A DNA stretch of 34,767 nucleotides from Muribaculaceae bacterium Isolate-002 (NCI). Its GTDB lineage: Bacteria > Bacteroidota > Bacteroidia > Bacteroidales > Muribaculaceae. This document shows, piece after piece, positions 1 through 7,082 of the stretch. A model generated the notes under the pieces. That model was not told where the DNA came from and made no database searches. It was given only the letters and a program-made list of their open reading frames with translations. The stretch lies in assembly GCA_004102805.1 (NCBI GenBank), contig SCEG01000033.1, forward strand, positions 1 to 34,767, given 5' to 3'. Position 1 is the stretch's first letter, and the number at the start of each line of letters is the position of its first letter. The translations under genes were made by a program, and so were the position numbers.

Positions 1-127
1 TGGAACGTGTCGAATTACGACAACTTCTAACCAACCAAGACTTGTCAACCAATTCAAATCAAAATGTCAAAGAACTCTCTTTATTTGATGATTTCTAAAC
101 TAACGCGATTTTATCGCACCAGTAGTA
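1..127. repeat. Left terminal inverted repeat (127 bp)
   Basis: Bases 1-127 are identical to the reverse complement of the last 127 bases, with no mismatch by base-by-base comparison; the two sides diverge at base 128. The repeat contains the last 31 codons of a gene entering from the left plus about 29 bp of spacer. The length equals a common maximum k-mer of short-read assemblers, so a graph overlap at a longer genomic inverted repeat is possible. Confidence 0.95.
3..98 (+). CDS. C-terminal fragment of an unidentified protein (5' end outside window)
   Basis: An open frame enters from base 3 and stops with TAA at 96-98, giving 31 residues that begin ERVELRQLL and end KELSLFDDF. The tail ELSLF followed by acidic residues resembles the short clamp-binding peptides at the C-termini of some DNA-processing proteins; this is suggestive only. 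The same fragment is present in inverted orientation at the other end of the window. Too little of the protein is visible to name it. Confidence 0.5.
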   Translation, partial: ERVELRQLLTNQDLSTNSNQNVKELSLFDDF

Positions 128-150
128 GTGGAAAATCATTAACTTTGCAC

Positions 151-182
151 TTGTGCAACTTACTTCATTGAGCGTATCTTTG
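151..182 (+). promoter_or_regulatory. Bacteroidetes-type promoter for the secreted protein at 211
   Basis: A -7 box TATCTTTG at 175-182 fits TAnnTTTG, and a TTG at 151-153 lies about 21 bases upstream as a possible -33 element. The start codon follows 28 bases after the box. A second box, TAACTTTG at 140-147, could be an alternative. Confidence 0.5.
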
Positions 183-210
183 TACAAAATATCTACAAAT
201 ATCTTATAAT

Positions 211-630
211 ATGAAAAAATTACTTTTTATTATTGTTTGCCTTATCGCTTCCTTTGGGGGCGCGAAAGCTCAAGTACAAGACTCACCAACTACCATGAAG
301 GTATATTGTGAGGTCATGTGTGTTCAATACAATCTCTTTAAGGGTGATGTTAATGCTGTCGTCGATTTCGGTATTGCCGACAAAGCAAAAAATGCGGACG
401 GTTGGATTTATAATACCGAAACTAATAAGAAAATGTCATTTGCATCTCCGATGAGTGTATTTGCCTATATGGCAAAGAATGGATGGGAATACAAAGATGC
501 TATTATTATTACCGAAGCAAACGGAATAAAGGGTAAACAAAATGTTTGGCATTTTATCCTTACAAAAGAAATGCCGATTGATTGCACACCCGAAGATATT
601 ATTGGTAACATAGATTACAGGAATAAATAA
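211..630 (+). CDS. Small secreted protein of unknown function
   Basis: The 139-residue product begins with a clear signal peptide: a short basic start (MKK), a hydrophobic stretch LLFIIVCLIASF, and a probable signal peptidase I site after AKA near residue 20. The mature part of about 118 residues has no membrane segment and no lipobox, so it is probably periplasmic or exported. It has two cysteines (VYCEVMC) near the mature N-terminus and one (DCTPED) near the C-terminus. I do not recognise the family. It is the first complete gene after the left repeat, has its own promoter-like sequence, and shows no obvious functional link to its neighbours. Confidence 0.75.
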   Translation: MKKLLFIIVCLIASFGGAKAQVQDSPTTMKVYCEVMCVQYNLFKGDVNAVVDFGIADKAKNADGWIYNTETNKKMSFASPMSVFAYMAKNGWEYKDAIIITEANGIKGKQNVWHFILTKEMPIDCTPEDIIGNIDYRNK

Positions 631-684
631 GTGTCTTTCCGCGCACCTCTATAGTCCATAACTTCGCTGAAAGATCAGCAAGTT

Positions 685-1485
685 ATGGGCTTATCTTTTT
701 CCGAACTCAATTACAACTCCGTTGAAACGCTTCCGGGCTACGAAATTAGCGCGGCATTCACTGTCAACTCGGCCACAATATTTCGCGAGGACATAGATAT
801 CGTACCGACAATAGTTGCCAATCCATTTTCATATTTTGAGGATTATATCGGCGGTCATGGACTTGGGGATGTTCTGGAAGCGGATACGCTATACAATGAA
901 TGGGTAAGTCTCCAGCCCAAGCACATAAAGAAAGAGCTGGAACTCGGCATATATTGCGTTCGCGCATATCCCAAAAGTGATGATTCAATCGGTTGTTTTA
1001 CCAAGACCGCAAAAGAAAACCGAATCAAGCAGGATGACGGCAAGATACGCATAGAGGAATGGGAGGAAGAAGCTTACATTGATGCAAATGGCGATGTATA
1101 TTATTCCGACCAGATTGAAGCTGCCCTCAATGCACTGAAAAGTGACAAGCAACACTCTGAAATTCAGAAGCAACTTCTCTTACAGCATGAACAGTGCAAC
1201 GCCGCACATGCCGAACTCGCTGAGGAAGATATGAAATTCAGCCTCGCCCAGATAAAATTTATCTGTGCATACATCACGTTCATGATGCAACCATATCTCG
1301 AAGACGATGAGCTACAGAAACTACATCACAATGCCAAGATACGGACTGTCAATGTCATGCCGCCGTTTACACCGGTGTATCTCAGAACCAACCATCTGAC
1401 AAAAGAGGATTTGAAACATCTTGGTTATAATGTTGGCAAATTCCTTCGTCTGCAAGGAGGTGTAATCGCCCGATTTGTGAAATAG
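685..1485 (+). CDS. Hypothetical protein, probably with a frameshifted C-terminus
   Basis: This 266-residue soluble protein has no signal peptide or membrane segment. The middle (about residues 120-190) is rich in Glu, Lys and Gln and is predicted mostly helical. The stop at 1483-1485 is followed at once by an open stretch in another frame that continues to 1658, so the natural protein may be longer by about 55 residues. The family was not recognised. The start at 685 is the first ATG after the upstream gene and is not supported by a ribosome-binding site. The next gene runs towards it from the right. Confidence 0.55.
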   Translation: MGLSFSELNYNSVETLPGYEISAAFTVNSATIFREDIDIVPTIVANPFSYFEDYIGGHGLGDVLEADTLYNEWVSLQPKHIKKELELGIYCVRAYPKSDDSIGCFTKTAKENRIKQDDGKIRIEEWEEEAYIDANGDVYYSDQIEAALNALKSDKQHSEIQKQLLLQHEQCNAAHAELAEEDMKFSLAQIKFICAYITFMMQPYLEDDELQKLHHNAKIRTVNVMPPFTPVYLRTNHLTKEDLKHLGYNVGKFLRLQGGVIARFVK

Positions 1486-1487
1486 TG

Positions 1488-1658
1488 TTTGAGAAACCTT
1501 TCGAGAACACCCACATACGCACAATCGAGCAGAAATTACGTGAGAGCAAATCAACAAAGGAGAGAATCCCTATTCACACGGCAGACCAAATGAATAAGCT
1601 GTTCGCTCACTTCCAACGCTATGGTAACATCAATCTCAGCATCCTGAAGAAAGCATAA
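1488..1658 (+). pseudogene. Out-of-frame continuation of the gene at 685-1485
   Basis: Directly after the TAG at 1483-1485, a second frame stays open for 56 codons and ends with TAA at 1656-1658. It reads FEKPFENTHIRTIEQKLRES at its start and ends SILKKA. The composition is protein-like (charged helix, hydrophobic ending) and there is no good start codon near its left end. A single-base indel near the end of the upstream gene would join the two. It could instead be a remnant of a separate gene. Confidence 0.45.
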
Positions 1659-1683
1659 CTGCTACAATCCCATTATAACGTCA

Positions 1684-1712
1684 AAGCCGGCCATCTTCGG
1701 ATTAGTCGGCTT
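1684..1712. terminator. Possible bidirectional terminator between convergent genes
   Basis: Short arms AAGCCG (1684-1689) and CGGCTT (1707-1712) flank an imperfect loop between the unknown gene remnant and the stop of the WYL regulator. The stem is weak and there is no strong T-run. Confidence 0.3.
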
Positions 1713-1724
1713 AACTAACAATCG

Positions 1725-2630
1725 CTAATTGTACCTATCAACGATAGACTGAGCCATTTGCTTGAGCTGATTTGCCAGCGACTTCGGCGAGATTATCTTG
1801 ACGAAATTAGAGCGAGACAGAAGATAGCCGAGGAAATCTTCAGTAGGTCGCATGGTAATTTCGTAATCAAAATAGCCGTCACCCTCTCCAACGAGCCGTT
1901 GAGTTGGGTGTAACGGCAAGTCACGAAGATAATAACGCTCGTTAATATACGCGCGTATTATAATCTTTTGAACTGGCACTGATGTGTTTAGGGCGACACC
2001 AAAGCACTCGTTGAAATACTCGGATCCGTCAAATGCTTTATCTATTTTGAATTTTACGGTGGAGATATTTACGTTTGACATGCGGTCAAATGCAAACAAG
2101 CGAAAATCTTTGGTTTCGGGATAGCGCCCCAAAAGATACCAACGTCGATGATACAACTTTACACAATATGGCTCGATTACATAGTGTTTATAAGCTGCGG
2201 AGTAATATTTCTTATAATCAAATTCCAATAAGTTGCTTTTACGCATTGTAACTATAGCTGTCTGGAGATTTCCTCCTTCAGATGGAATTGATTCAAGAAG
2301 TATTCTGTCCTTAACTGATTTGTTCTCAGCTATAATATTGTTGATGGAGATTGTATTAGCCATCCAATTTTCAACGCTATTGCTATCCATAGCACTGATG
2401 TTTTCGATACTATACTTATTGCCGATGCTCCGAGAACAAACAATCTTTATTCCAAAAATATCTTCTATTTCTTCACGGTGTCGATTGAAGGAAGTTCTTG
2501 ACATTGGGACTCCTTCCGAAATAGAAGATTTTAGCCATAGGTCTCCAAGTTCCGAGAGCGTCAACGCCCCGAAACGATGAATAGTTTCTATCAGCCAAAT
2601 ATAGGTCTTGAACAGGTCTTTATGTCTCAT
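1725..2630 (-). CDS. WYL-domain transcriptional regulator
   Basis: The product (about 301 residues from the ATG whose complement lies at 2628-2630) has an N-terminal winged-helix region (starts MRHKDLFKTY), a central WYL domain with the motif RRWYLLGRYPE preceded by HYVIEPYCVKLYHR, and a C-terminal WCX-like region ending IVDRYN. WYL regulators often sense ligands or nucleic acid and repress defence loci (BrxR/CapW type). A farther-upstream start at 2714 is possible, but a -7 box TATCTTTG sits just upstream of 2630, which favours the shorter form. It is divergent from the DnaB-like/deiminase operon, with only about 100 bp between starts, so it probably controls that operon and itself. Confidence 0.85.
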   Translation of the reverse strand: MRHKDLFKTYIWLIETIHRFGALTLSELGDLWLKSSISEGVPMSRTSFNRHREEIEDIFGIKIVCSRSIGNKYSIENISAMDSNSVENWMANTISINNIIAENKSVKDRILLESIPSEGGNLQTAIVTMRKSNLLEFDYKKYYSAAYKHYVIEPYCVKLYHRRWYLLGRYPETKDFRLFAFDRMSNVNISTVKFKIDKAFDGSEYFNECFGVALNTSVPVQKIIIRAYINERYYLRDLPLHPTQRLVGEGDGYFDYEITMRPTEDFLGYLLSRSNFVKIISPKSLANQLKQMAQSIVDRYN

Positions 2631-2643
2631 ATCTTTAGTTGGA

Positions 2644-2708
2644 TGGTGCAAAGATACTAATTTTTGGGGGAATGTACCGTATTGTGGTGCAAGCGCGATG
2701 TAATTTTG
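2644..2708. promoter_or_regulatory. Divergent promoters with paired direct repeats (WYL operator candidate)
   Basis: On the minus strand TATCTTTG (2649-2656 on the plus coordinate) is the -7 box of the WYL gene. On the plus strand TAATTTTG (2701-2708) is the -7 box of the DnaB-like gene, with TTG at 2682-2684 as a loosely spaced -33. An 8-bp direct repeat TGGTGCAA occurs at 2644-2651 and 2685-2692, 41 bp apart (about four helical turns). One copy overlaps the WYL -7 box and the other sits just upstream of the opposite -7 box, as expected for an operator governing both promoters. Confidence 0.5.
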
Positions 2709-2732
2709 CGCCAAACTTCAAAATCAAACAAT

Positions 2733-3440
2733 ATGGAAGAAGACGAAATAATCCCTTATACGTTTGACCTGCCAATGTATATGTTGCCTCATCAAATATC
2801 CGGACTTCGGACAGGATATTATGAGTTGAATCACCTATTGTCAGGTTGGCAAAGAAGAGAATATGTTATAGTCGGATATACTAACTCCGAGGATGCTAAT
2901 GAATTTATTAGCAATAATGCCTCCGCAAGCAACAGGGTTGGAAATATGGTTGCTATAATATCTACAGATAAGGATACATTCTATTCGATTGTTGACTCTA
3001 AAATGACGATAGTGTTGCACAATTGCGATTCAATATTCGACATACGAAGGAGAGCAAGACGCTTAGTTAGGGAATATGGCGTAAAAGCACTTATAATAGA
3101 TGACATTACAAAGCTTTATTGCCAAGACCTAAAATTTGGCTCAAAGGAAAATGAGTGTTACCATATTTCACGGAGTTTATGTCAGTTGTGTAGAGAACTT
3201 GACATCCCTGTCATATCGCTTGTACCCGTTGGAACAAATGATGAGGATTCTCGACTCGCGTATCGTGTGCGTCAAGGCATTGGCAATCTGGGGCAAGATG
3301 CTGACGTAATCATTTTTATACATAGAGATGAAAATGATAAGTTAATACCTTTGGTCGAAAAGAACAGAAGTGGCCCAATAAGTGAAATTCACAGCCAATC
3401 AGAAATTGGAGATAATTACGAAGATGTAGTACCATTTTAA
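2733..3440 (+). CDS. Degenerate DnaB-like RecA-fold protein lacking Walker A
   Basis: The 235-residue product aligns by eye with the C-terminal ATPase half of replicative helicase DnaB: TGYYELNHLLSGWQ (27-40) matches the segment before the P-loop, ALIIDDITKLY (119-129) is the Walker B region, and HISRSLCQLCRELDIPVISL (144-163) and GNLGQDADVIIFIHRDE (184-200) match the later helicase motifs. The P-loop position reads GYTNSEDANEF, so the GKT/S motif is gone. The N-terminal primase-binding domain is also absent. It is therefore unlikely to be an active helicase and may act as a DnaB mimic, an adaptor or a sensor. The start at 2733 follows a promoter; an upstream ATG at 2664 would run through the operator region. 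It leads an operon with the deiminase gene 26 bases downstream. Confidence 0.7.
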   Translation: MEEDEIIPYTFDLPMYMLPHQISGLRTGYYELNHLLSGWQRREYVIVGYTNSEDANEFISNNASASNRVGNMVAIISTDKDTFYSIVDSKMTIVLHNCDSIFDIRRRARRLVREYGVKALIIDDITKLYCQDLKFGSKENECYHISRSLCQLCRELDIPVISLVPVGTNDEDSRLAYRVRQGIGNLGQDADVIIFIHRDENDKLIPLVEKNRSGPISEIHSQSEIGDNYEDVVPF

Positions 3441-3466
3441 TAACACGTAATAAATACAATATAAAT

Positions 3467-4399
3467 ATGATAAAGCCGGTATTGGACGCCCATACAAATA
3501 CATGTTATTTTTCTTGGATCTTACCTGAAAGGTCCGAAGGCCTAAATGTTATAAAGCGTATTATGAACAGTGGTATCGAAGTAAGACTCTTGCAAGGCAC
3601 CTGTGATATATGGTGTCGTGATTATATGCCTATTCAACTATACGAGAATAAGTTTATAGGGTATGAATACGCGCCTGATTACCTTGATTATCCCGGAGGG
3701 GCTGCGTATCAAACAAATCCCGCGAGGGTGTTGGATAAACTGGATATTGACGTAACCCAAAGCGGAATTATCCTTGATGGTGGGAATGTAATCAAGACCG
3801 ACAAGGGAATAATTATGGTAGATAAAGTGTTCAAAGAGAATATGCACCTACGTAAGGATATTCTCATAAAGAGACTTGAAACTTACTTTGAGAACGAGAT
3901 AATTTTCTTGCCGTGGGATAAAGCTGAAAAATACGGACATGCTGATGGAATAGTACGATACATAAGTAAGGGGCGTGTACTGATGACTAACTATCATCAG
4001 TACAGTAAGAATTATGTAGACAAGTTCTTAAAAATATTGTCTAAACGTTTTGATGTAGAGGTTCTTGACTATGATGTTGAGAAGCCATGCAAGTATAATT
4101 GGTGCTACATAAATTTCTTACGAGTCCGCGATAAAATTTTTATTCCACAGCTCACATGGGAGGATTATACAGGTACTAAAGAAGCAGCTCCACTTCCGCC
4201 GGGATTACGAACAGATGGTACTCCTAAATGGTATCATTCACGTATCAAGGAGGATGAACAAGCATTGGAACAATTTCATCTGATTTTTCCGAAGTGCGAG
4301 ATTATTCCTGTGTCATGTCCTCAGATTGTAGAAGAAGGCGGTGCATTAAATTGTATATCTTGGAATGTCAGACACGAGAATTTTGTTGAATATGATTAA
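3467..4399 (+). CDS. Agmatine deiminase / peptidyl-arginine deiminase family enzyme
   Basis: All signatures of the guanidine-modifying PAD/agmatine deiminase fold are present in the 310 residues: WCRDYMP (49-55, catalytic Asp52), DGGN (104-107), GHADG (157-161, His158 and Asp160), and EEGGALNCISW with candidate nucleophile Cys296. Family members hydrolyse agmatine to N-carbamoylputrescine or convert peptidyl-arginine to citrulline. It is shorter than typical AguA and has no signal peptide, so it should act in the cytoplasm on agmatine, free arginine derivatives or protein arginine. No polyamine genes are adjacent; its neighbours are a WYL regulator, a DnaB-like protein and two unknown paralogs, which argues against housekeeping polyamine synthesis. 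Its stop overlaps the next start by 8 bases. Confidence 0.82.
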   Translation: MIKPVLDAHTNTCYFSWILPERSEGLNVIKRIMNSGIEVRLLQGTCDIWCRDYMPIQLYENKFIGYEYAPDYLDYPGGAAYQTNPARVLDKLDIDVTQSGIILDGGNVIKTDKGIIMVDKVFKENMHLRKDILIKRLETYFENEIIFLPWDKAEKYGHADGIVRYISKGRVLMTNYHQYSKNYVDKFLKILSKRFDVEVLDYDVEKPCKYNWCYINFLRVRDKIFIPQLTWEDYTGTKEAAPLPPGLRTDGTPKWYHSRIKEDEQALEQFHLIFPKCEIIPVSCPQIVEEGGALNCISWNVRHENFVEYD

Positions 4400-4985
4400 A
4401 ATAGAATTCCAGAAATGGGGGTTTCCACAGTTGTTATACAAGTATATACAGCATCGTGAGCATTTCTATTGGAAATATCATTACAGCGAATTAGATCCAT
4501 TCAAGTATGAGTTGAAAATACTTACATCGGTCGTAAATGCATTAACCGACAACGATTTTGACATCGAAGATGATAAAGATCGAGATGCTATTCAAGAATT
4601 AGTTGAGTTCGGTTTCGGTATGGAAGATAATCTGTGTACCGAAGAACAACTCGTGCAACTAATTGATTTATTTCCGGAGAGAGTTGAACTGTTTGAACAT
4701 TTCATAGAAAACAAGCCGACTGTCGGGGAGTTTTATTGCATACTATTTGACATACTAAGATATGGATATGAATATTTGATGACTTTTGGTATGGAACGAG
4801 TAAAATACCCTCCTGAATCAAACATCGTACACACATTCAAGGATAATGAGATAGATAGAGCGATTGATAATAACGATGATATTGTTATCGAAGCAATGAA
4901 GATTCTACTCGGAAACGATTTATGCGGAAAAACATTTACCACCCAAGAGTTGCAAAAGAAGTATAATTATCCGAAATTCTGTTAA
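4392..4985 (+). CDS. Unknown protein, first of two tandem paralogs
   Basis: The product is about 197 residues from the ATG at 4392, which overlaps the end of the deiminase gene; an in-frame start at 4365 lies deeper in that gene and is less likely. It is acidic, soluble, apparently all-helical and has no recognised domain. It shares a layout with the next gene: LKILTSVVNALT versus LKKIVAVLNAFT, TEEQLVQLIDLF versus TEKQMLEIKKLL, VGEFYCILFD versus VGYFYKELFK, and VIEAMKILLG then TFTTQELQKKYNYP versus VCEAMMILLG then TFTTAELIANYSYP. Its tight coupling to the deiminase implies a shared role. Confidence 0.75.
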   Translation: MIKIEFQKWGFPQLLYKYIQHREHFYWKYHYSELDPFKYELKILTSVVNALTDNDFDIEDDKDRDAIQELVEFGFGMEDNLCTEEQLVQLIDLFPERVELFEHFIENKPTVGEFYCILFDILRYGYEYLMTFGMERVKYPPESNIVHTFKDNEIDRAIDNNDDIVIEAMKILLGNDLCGKTFTTQELQKKYNYPKFC

Positions 4986-4989
4986 TCCA

Positions 4990-5649
4990 ATGAAATTCGA
5001 TATTACGGAATGGAGCTTTTTTGATTTACTCTGGGAATATCTTGAAATAATATTTTATTTCAAGAGCGATGAACCATGGGAAGAATACCCTTGGTTTACA
5101 CAAGTAGAACTTAAAAAGATTGTAGCCGTACTCAACGCATTTACTGGGGGTAACTATATCGTGGAAACTATGGAGGGCAAAAAGAAAATTGATGAAGTTT
5201 TTTGCACAGGTTTCGGACATTACTTTGATTTCTATACAGAAAAGCAGATGCTTGAAATCAAGAAATTATTAAAAGGTCATGGACTTTTCCGAGAGCTTGG
5301 GAAAACAACATTTCCGGCTGTCGGGTATTTCTATAAGGAATTATTCAAAACATTTGAGACCGGACACAAATACATAACAAAGTTTGACTTTTTACCTCTC
5401 AATATAAAAAAAGATCCTGTCTTTCAAATCTTAAATGGATTTAAGTTTGAAAGACAAGACAAACTAATATATAGATTTAATCGCAAAGTATGTGAAGCCA
5501 TGATGATACTATTGGGAAAAAAGTTCAGAAGGACTTTTACAACTGCTGAATTGATTGCTAACTATAGTTATCCCAATGTTGAACACGCAAAAATCGAAAA
5601 GGCGAAAATCGCCTATCAAGATAAAAGCGGTGACTACGGCTACCGCTGA
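4990..5649 (+). CDS. Unknown protein, second of two tandem paralogs
   Basis: The 219-residue protein starts four bases after the previous stop and is clearly related to it across its length, although strongly diverged. It is more basic and more aromatic than its partner (FFDLLWEYLEIIFYF near the start) and has an extra charged C-terminal tail after the shared NYSYP motif. No domain was recognised. Tandem diverged paralogs in an operon often form a heterodimer. Its stop abuts the stop of the convergent gene on the other strand with no spacer; a short AGCGGT/ACCGCT hairpin (5626-5647) covers the end and may help stop transcription. Confidence 0.75.
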   Translation: MKFDITEWSFFDLLWEYLEIIFYFKSDEPWEEYPWFTQVELKKIVAVLNAFTGGNYIVETMEGKKKIDEVFCTGFGHYFDFYTEKQMLEIKKLLKGHGLFRELGKTTFPAVGYFYKELFKTFETGHKYITKFDFLPLNIKKDPVFQILNGFKFERQDKLIYRFNRKVCEAMMILLGKKFRRTFTTAELIANYSYPNVEHAKIEKAKIAYQDKSGDYGYR

Positions 5650-6327
5650 TTACACGTTTCTGATTTTAGCGTTATATCGTTTCCAGACATTATCATCAGA
5701 GTTAATCGACTTTAACTTGATAAACCGATACTCCGACTCATAAACAAGCGATGATATTATCTCGGCGTCCTTATTGAACTCTTCATATCCTTTATCTTCA
5801 ACGCGAGTAATCCATTCGGATATTTTCGCTGACGCTTTAATTTTGTCATTCTTGACTGGAATCCAACGAGGGTAAGATTCAATCGGCAATGTTTCAATGC
5901 GTCCGTCAGCCGGAATAATCAATGGTATCTCCGACTCAATCGCTTCAAATGCGTTGAATTTATCCCATAAATGATTTACACAATTTTGTGGTCCAAATAT
6001 TTGCTTGCGTTCTCCTTTAGTTTCCCGAAGTCCTCGAATAAGTATCCCACCGAATTGTTCACTAGTAGTTTCAAATGTAAGGTCAACTCCGCTCTGATGG
6101 AAGAACCATTGACCTGCGACACAATTTCTGGGATAAGCAATGACATCAGGATGATTAGGATTAAATAAGTAAAATTCAATCTCAATAATTTCATAACTTA
6201 CATTCCCTTTTCTAATTACACATTTGTTCATGAGTATATCGGCAATATCCTTAAAAAAAAACATATACTCCTCTACGCTACTGAACTTTAATTTTCGCTT
6301 AAGTTCTTTCTGAATCTCGGTTTCCAT
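5650..6327 (-). CDS. Hypothetical protein resembling 3-methyladenine DNA glycosylase-like proteins
   Basis: The 225-residue protein contains YEIIEIEFYLFNPNHPDV (about 44-61), GQWFFHQSGVDLTFET (about 72-87), FGGILIRGLRE (about 91-101) and a later FGPQNCV. This order (EIE-Y, HPD, WFFH-SG, GGILIR, GP) recalls a bacterial family distantly like alkyladenine DNA glycosylases (EtEaY ... LIRAlEP ... GPgkL). Catalytic function is not established from sequence. The C-terminal third (WITRVEDKGYEEFNKDAE onward) is an unrecognised helical tail. It converges on the deiminase operon without spacer, so it is probably a separate transcription unit. Confidence 0.6.
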   Translation of the reverse strand: METEIQKELKRKLKFSSVEEYMFFFKDIADILMNKCVIRKGNVSYEIIEIEFYLFNPNHPDVIAYPRNCVAGQWFFHQSGVDLTFETTSEQFGGILIRGLRETKGERKQIFGPQNCVNHLWDKFNAFEAIESEIPLIIPADGRIETLPIESYPRWIPVKNDKIKASAKISEWITRVEDKGYEEFNKDAEIISSLVYESEYRFIKLKSINSDDNVWKRYNAKIRNV

Positions 6328-6331
6328 ACTG

Positions 6332-6339
6332 CAAATTTA
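6332..6339 (-). promoter_or_regulatory. -7 box giving a near-leaderless transcript
   Basis: TAAATTTG on the minus strand fits TAnnTTTG and ends only four bases before the ATG of the 225-residue gene, so the message should have almost no 5' untranslated region. Confidence 0.4.
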
Positions 6340-6396
6340 CTCATTTTTAACGACAGTTCATTTGAGATTATTGCGTGATTAGAGTGAATGGTAATC

Positions 6397-6507
6397 ATAA
6401 CCGCCAAATAACTCCAATTTTCACTCAATCACCATGCAAAATTTTGGCAAGTAATCCGAACTGACATTCAGTAGGTTACAACTCACAAATTGGTTATTTG
6501 CGGTTAT
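6397..6507. repeat. Imperfect inverted repeat in the gap before the mobilization cluster
   Basis: ATAACCGCCAAATAAC (6397-6412) pairs with GTTATTTGCGGTTAT (6493-6507) with one bulged base; the arms are about 80 bp apart. The gap 6328-6587 has no plausible gene. The repeat lies where the island changes from the deiminase locus to the mobilization genes and could be a regulatory, recombination or transfer-origin element. Confidence 0.4.
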
Positions 6508-6587
6508 TTTGATGTGTCTGTAGTTCACCGACAACTCACTAATTTCCTTTGCGTTAGAATTTCAGAAACTTACTAAATCCAACGAAT

Positions 6588-6974
6588 ATGAATTCTACCG
6601 CAATTACATCTGACCAACTACCCAATGTGGTGGGCGGTCTGGCTGAGAAACTCGACCGAGTGCTTGAGTTACTTGAAAAGGTGGGCATCGCCAACCCTTT
6701 CAGCCACCACAAGCCCAAACGCAGGATAGTGTACGCGAAAGAGGCTTGCACTATAATCGGCAAGTCACTTTCATCACTCTATCGTGGCATTAAAGCTCCC
6801 TATGATCCCATACCGAGCTATAAGCGTGGCAAGCTCCTTTATTTCTATGAGAATGAACTGTACGCATGGATTTAGGGCGGACGCAAACACGCCACCGCCA
6901 CAAGTCTCGTAGATCATGCTAATGCAATGACAGCCGGAATGAAACGTCGTCCGCGTGGAGGCTACAATCTGTAA
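6588..6974 (+). pseudogene. Helix-turn-helix (excisionase/MerR-like) protein interrupted by an amber codon
   Basis: The first 95 codons encode a short coiled-coil-like start (LAEKLDRVLELLEKVG) followed by a winged-HTH of the excisionase-like type: YAKEACTIIGKSLSSLYRGI, then KRGKLLYFYENELYAWI. A TAG at 6873-6875 stops the frame, but the same frame then stays open for 32 more codons (GGRKHATATSLVDHANAMTA ... GGYNL) to a TAA at 6972-6974. The continuation fits the end of such proteins in Bacteroides mobilization modules, so this is one gene with an in-frame stop. The truncated form keeps the whole HTH and might still bind DNA. Confidence 0.7.
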
Positions 6975-7082
6975 AGTCGTATGGTGTTAACACTAAAGAT
7001 TCGCGCTCCTCCCAAGTTCATAACCGAATCGAGAACTCAACCAATGTCAAACCGAGCATTTCGCTCATAAATCTAAATAAAC

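Noticed and set aside
1..127. Terminal inverted repeats of a linear phage, plasmid or transposon
   Set aside because: The repeat contains the end of an ordinary gene running in from outside, and the neighbouring genes include no transposase, terminal protein or telomere resolvase. A junction of larger flanking sequence or an assembly overlap fits better.
2233..2580. Plus-strand open frame opposite the WYL regulator
   Set aside because: It is a shadow of a gene with clear wHTH and WYL motifs on the minus strand and has no supporting start signal.
3467..4399. Part of a polyamine synthesis operon (agmatine pathway)
   Set aside because: No arginine decarboxylase, N-carbamoylputrescine amidase or spermidine gene is nearby; the operon partners are a DnaB-like protein and two unknown proteins.
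5601..5613. GGCGA-AAA-TCGCC hairpin as a terminator
   Set aside because: It lies inside the coding sequence more than 35 bases before the stop and has no T-run; the later AGCGGT/ACCGCT pairing at the gene end is a slightly better candidate, but also weak.
6873..6875. TAG read as a sense codon (stop-codon recoding)
   Set aside because: Only one gene shows an in-frame TAG, while other genes here use TAG as a normal stop (for example the AbiH-like gene and the unknown gene ending at 1485). A nonsense mutation is simpler.
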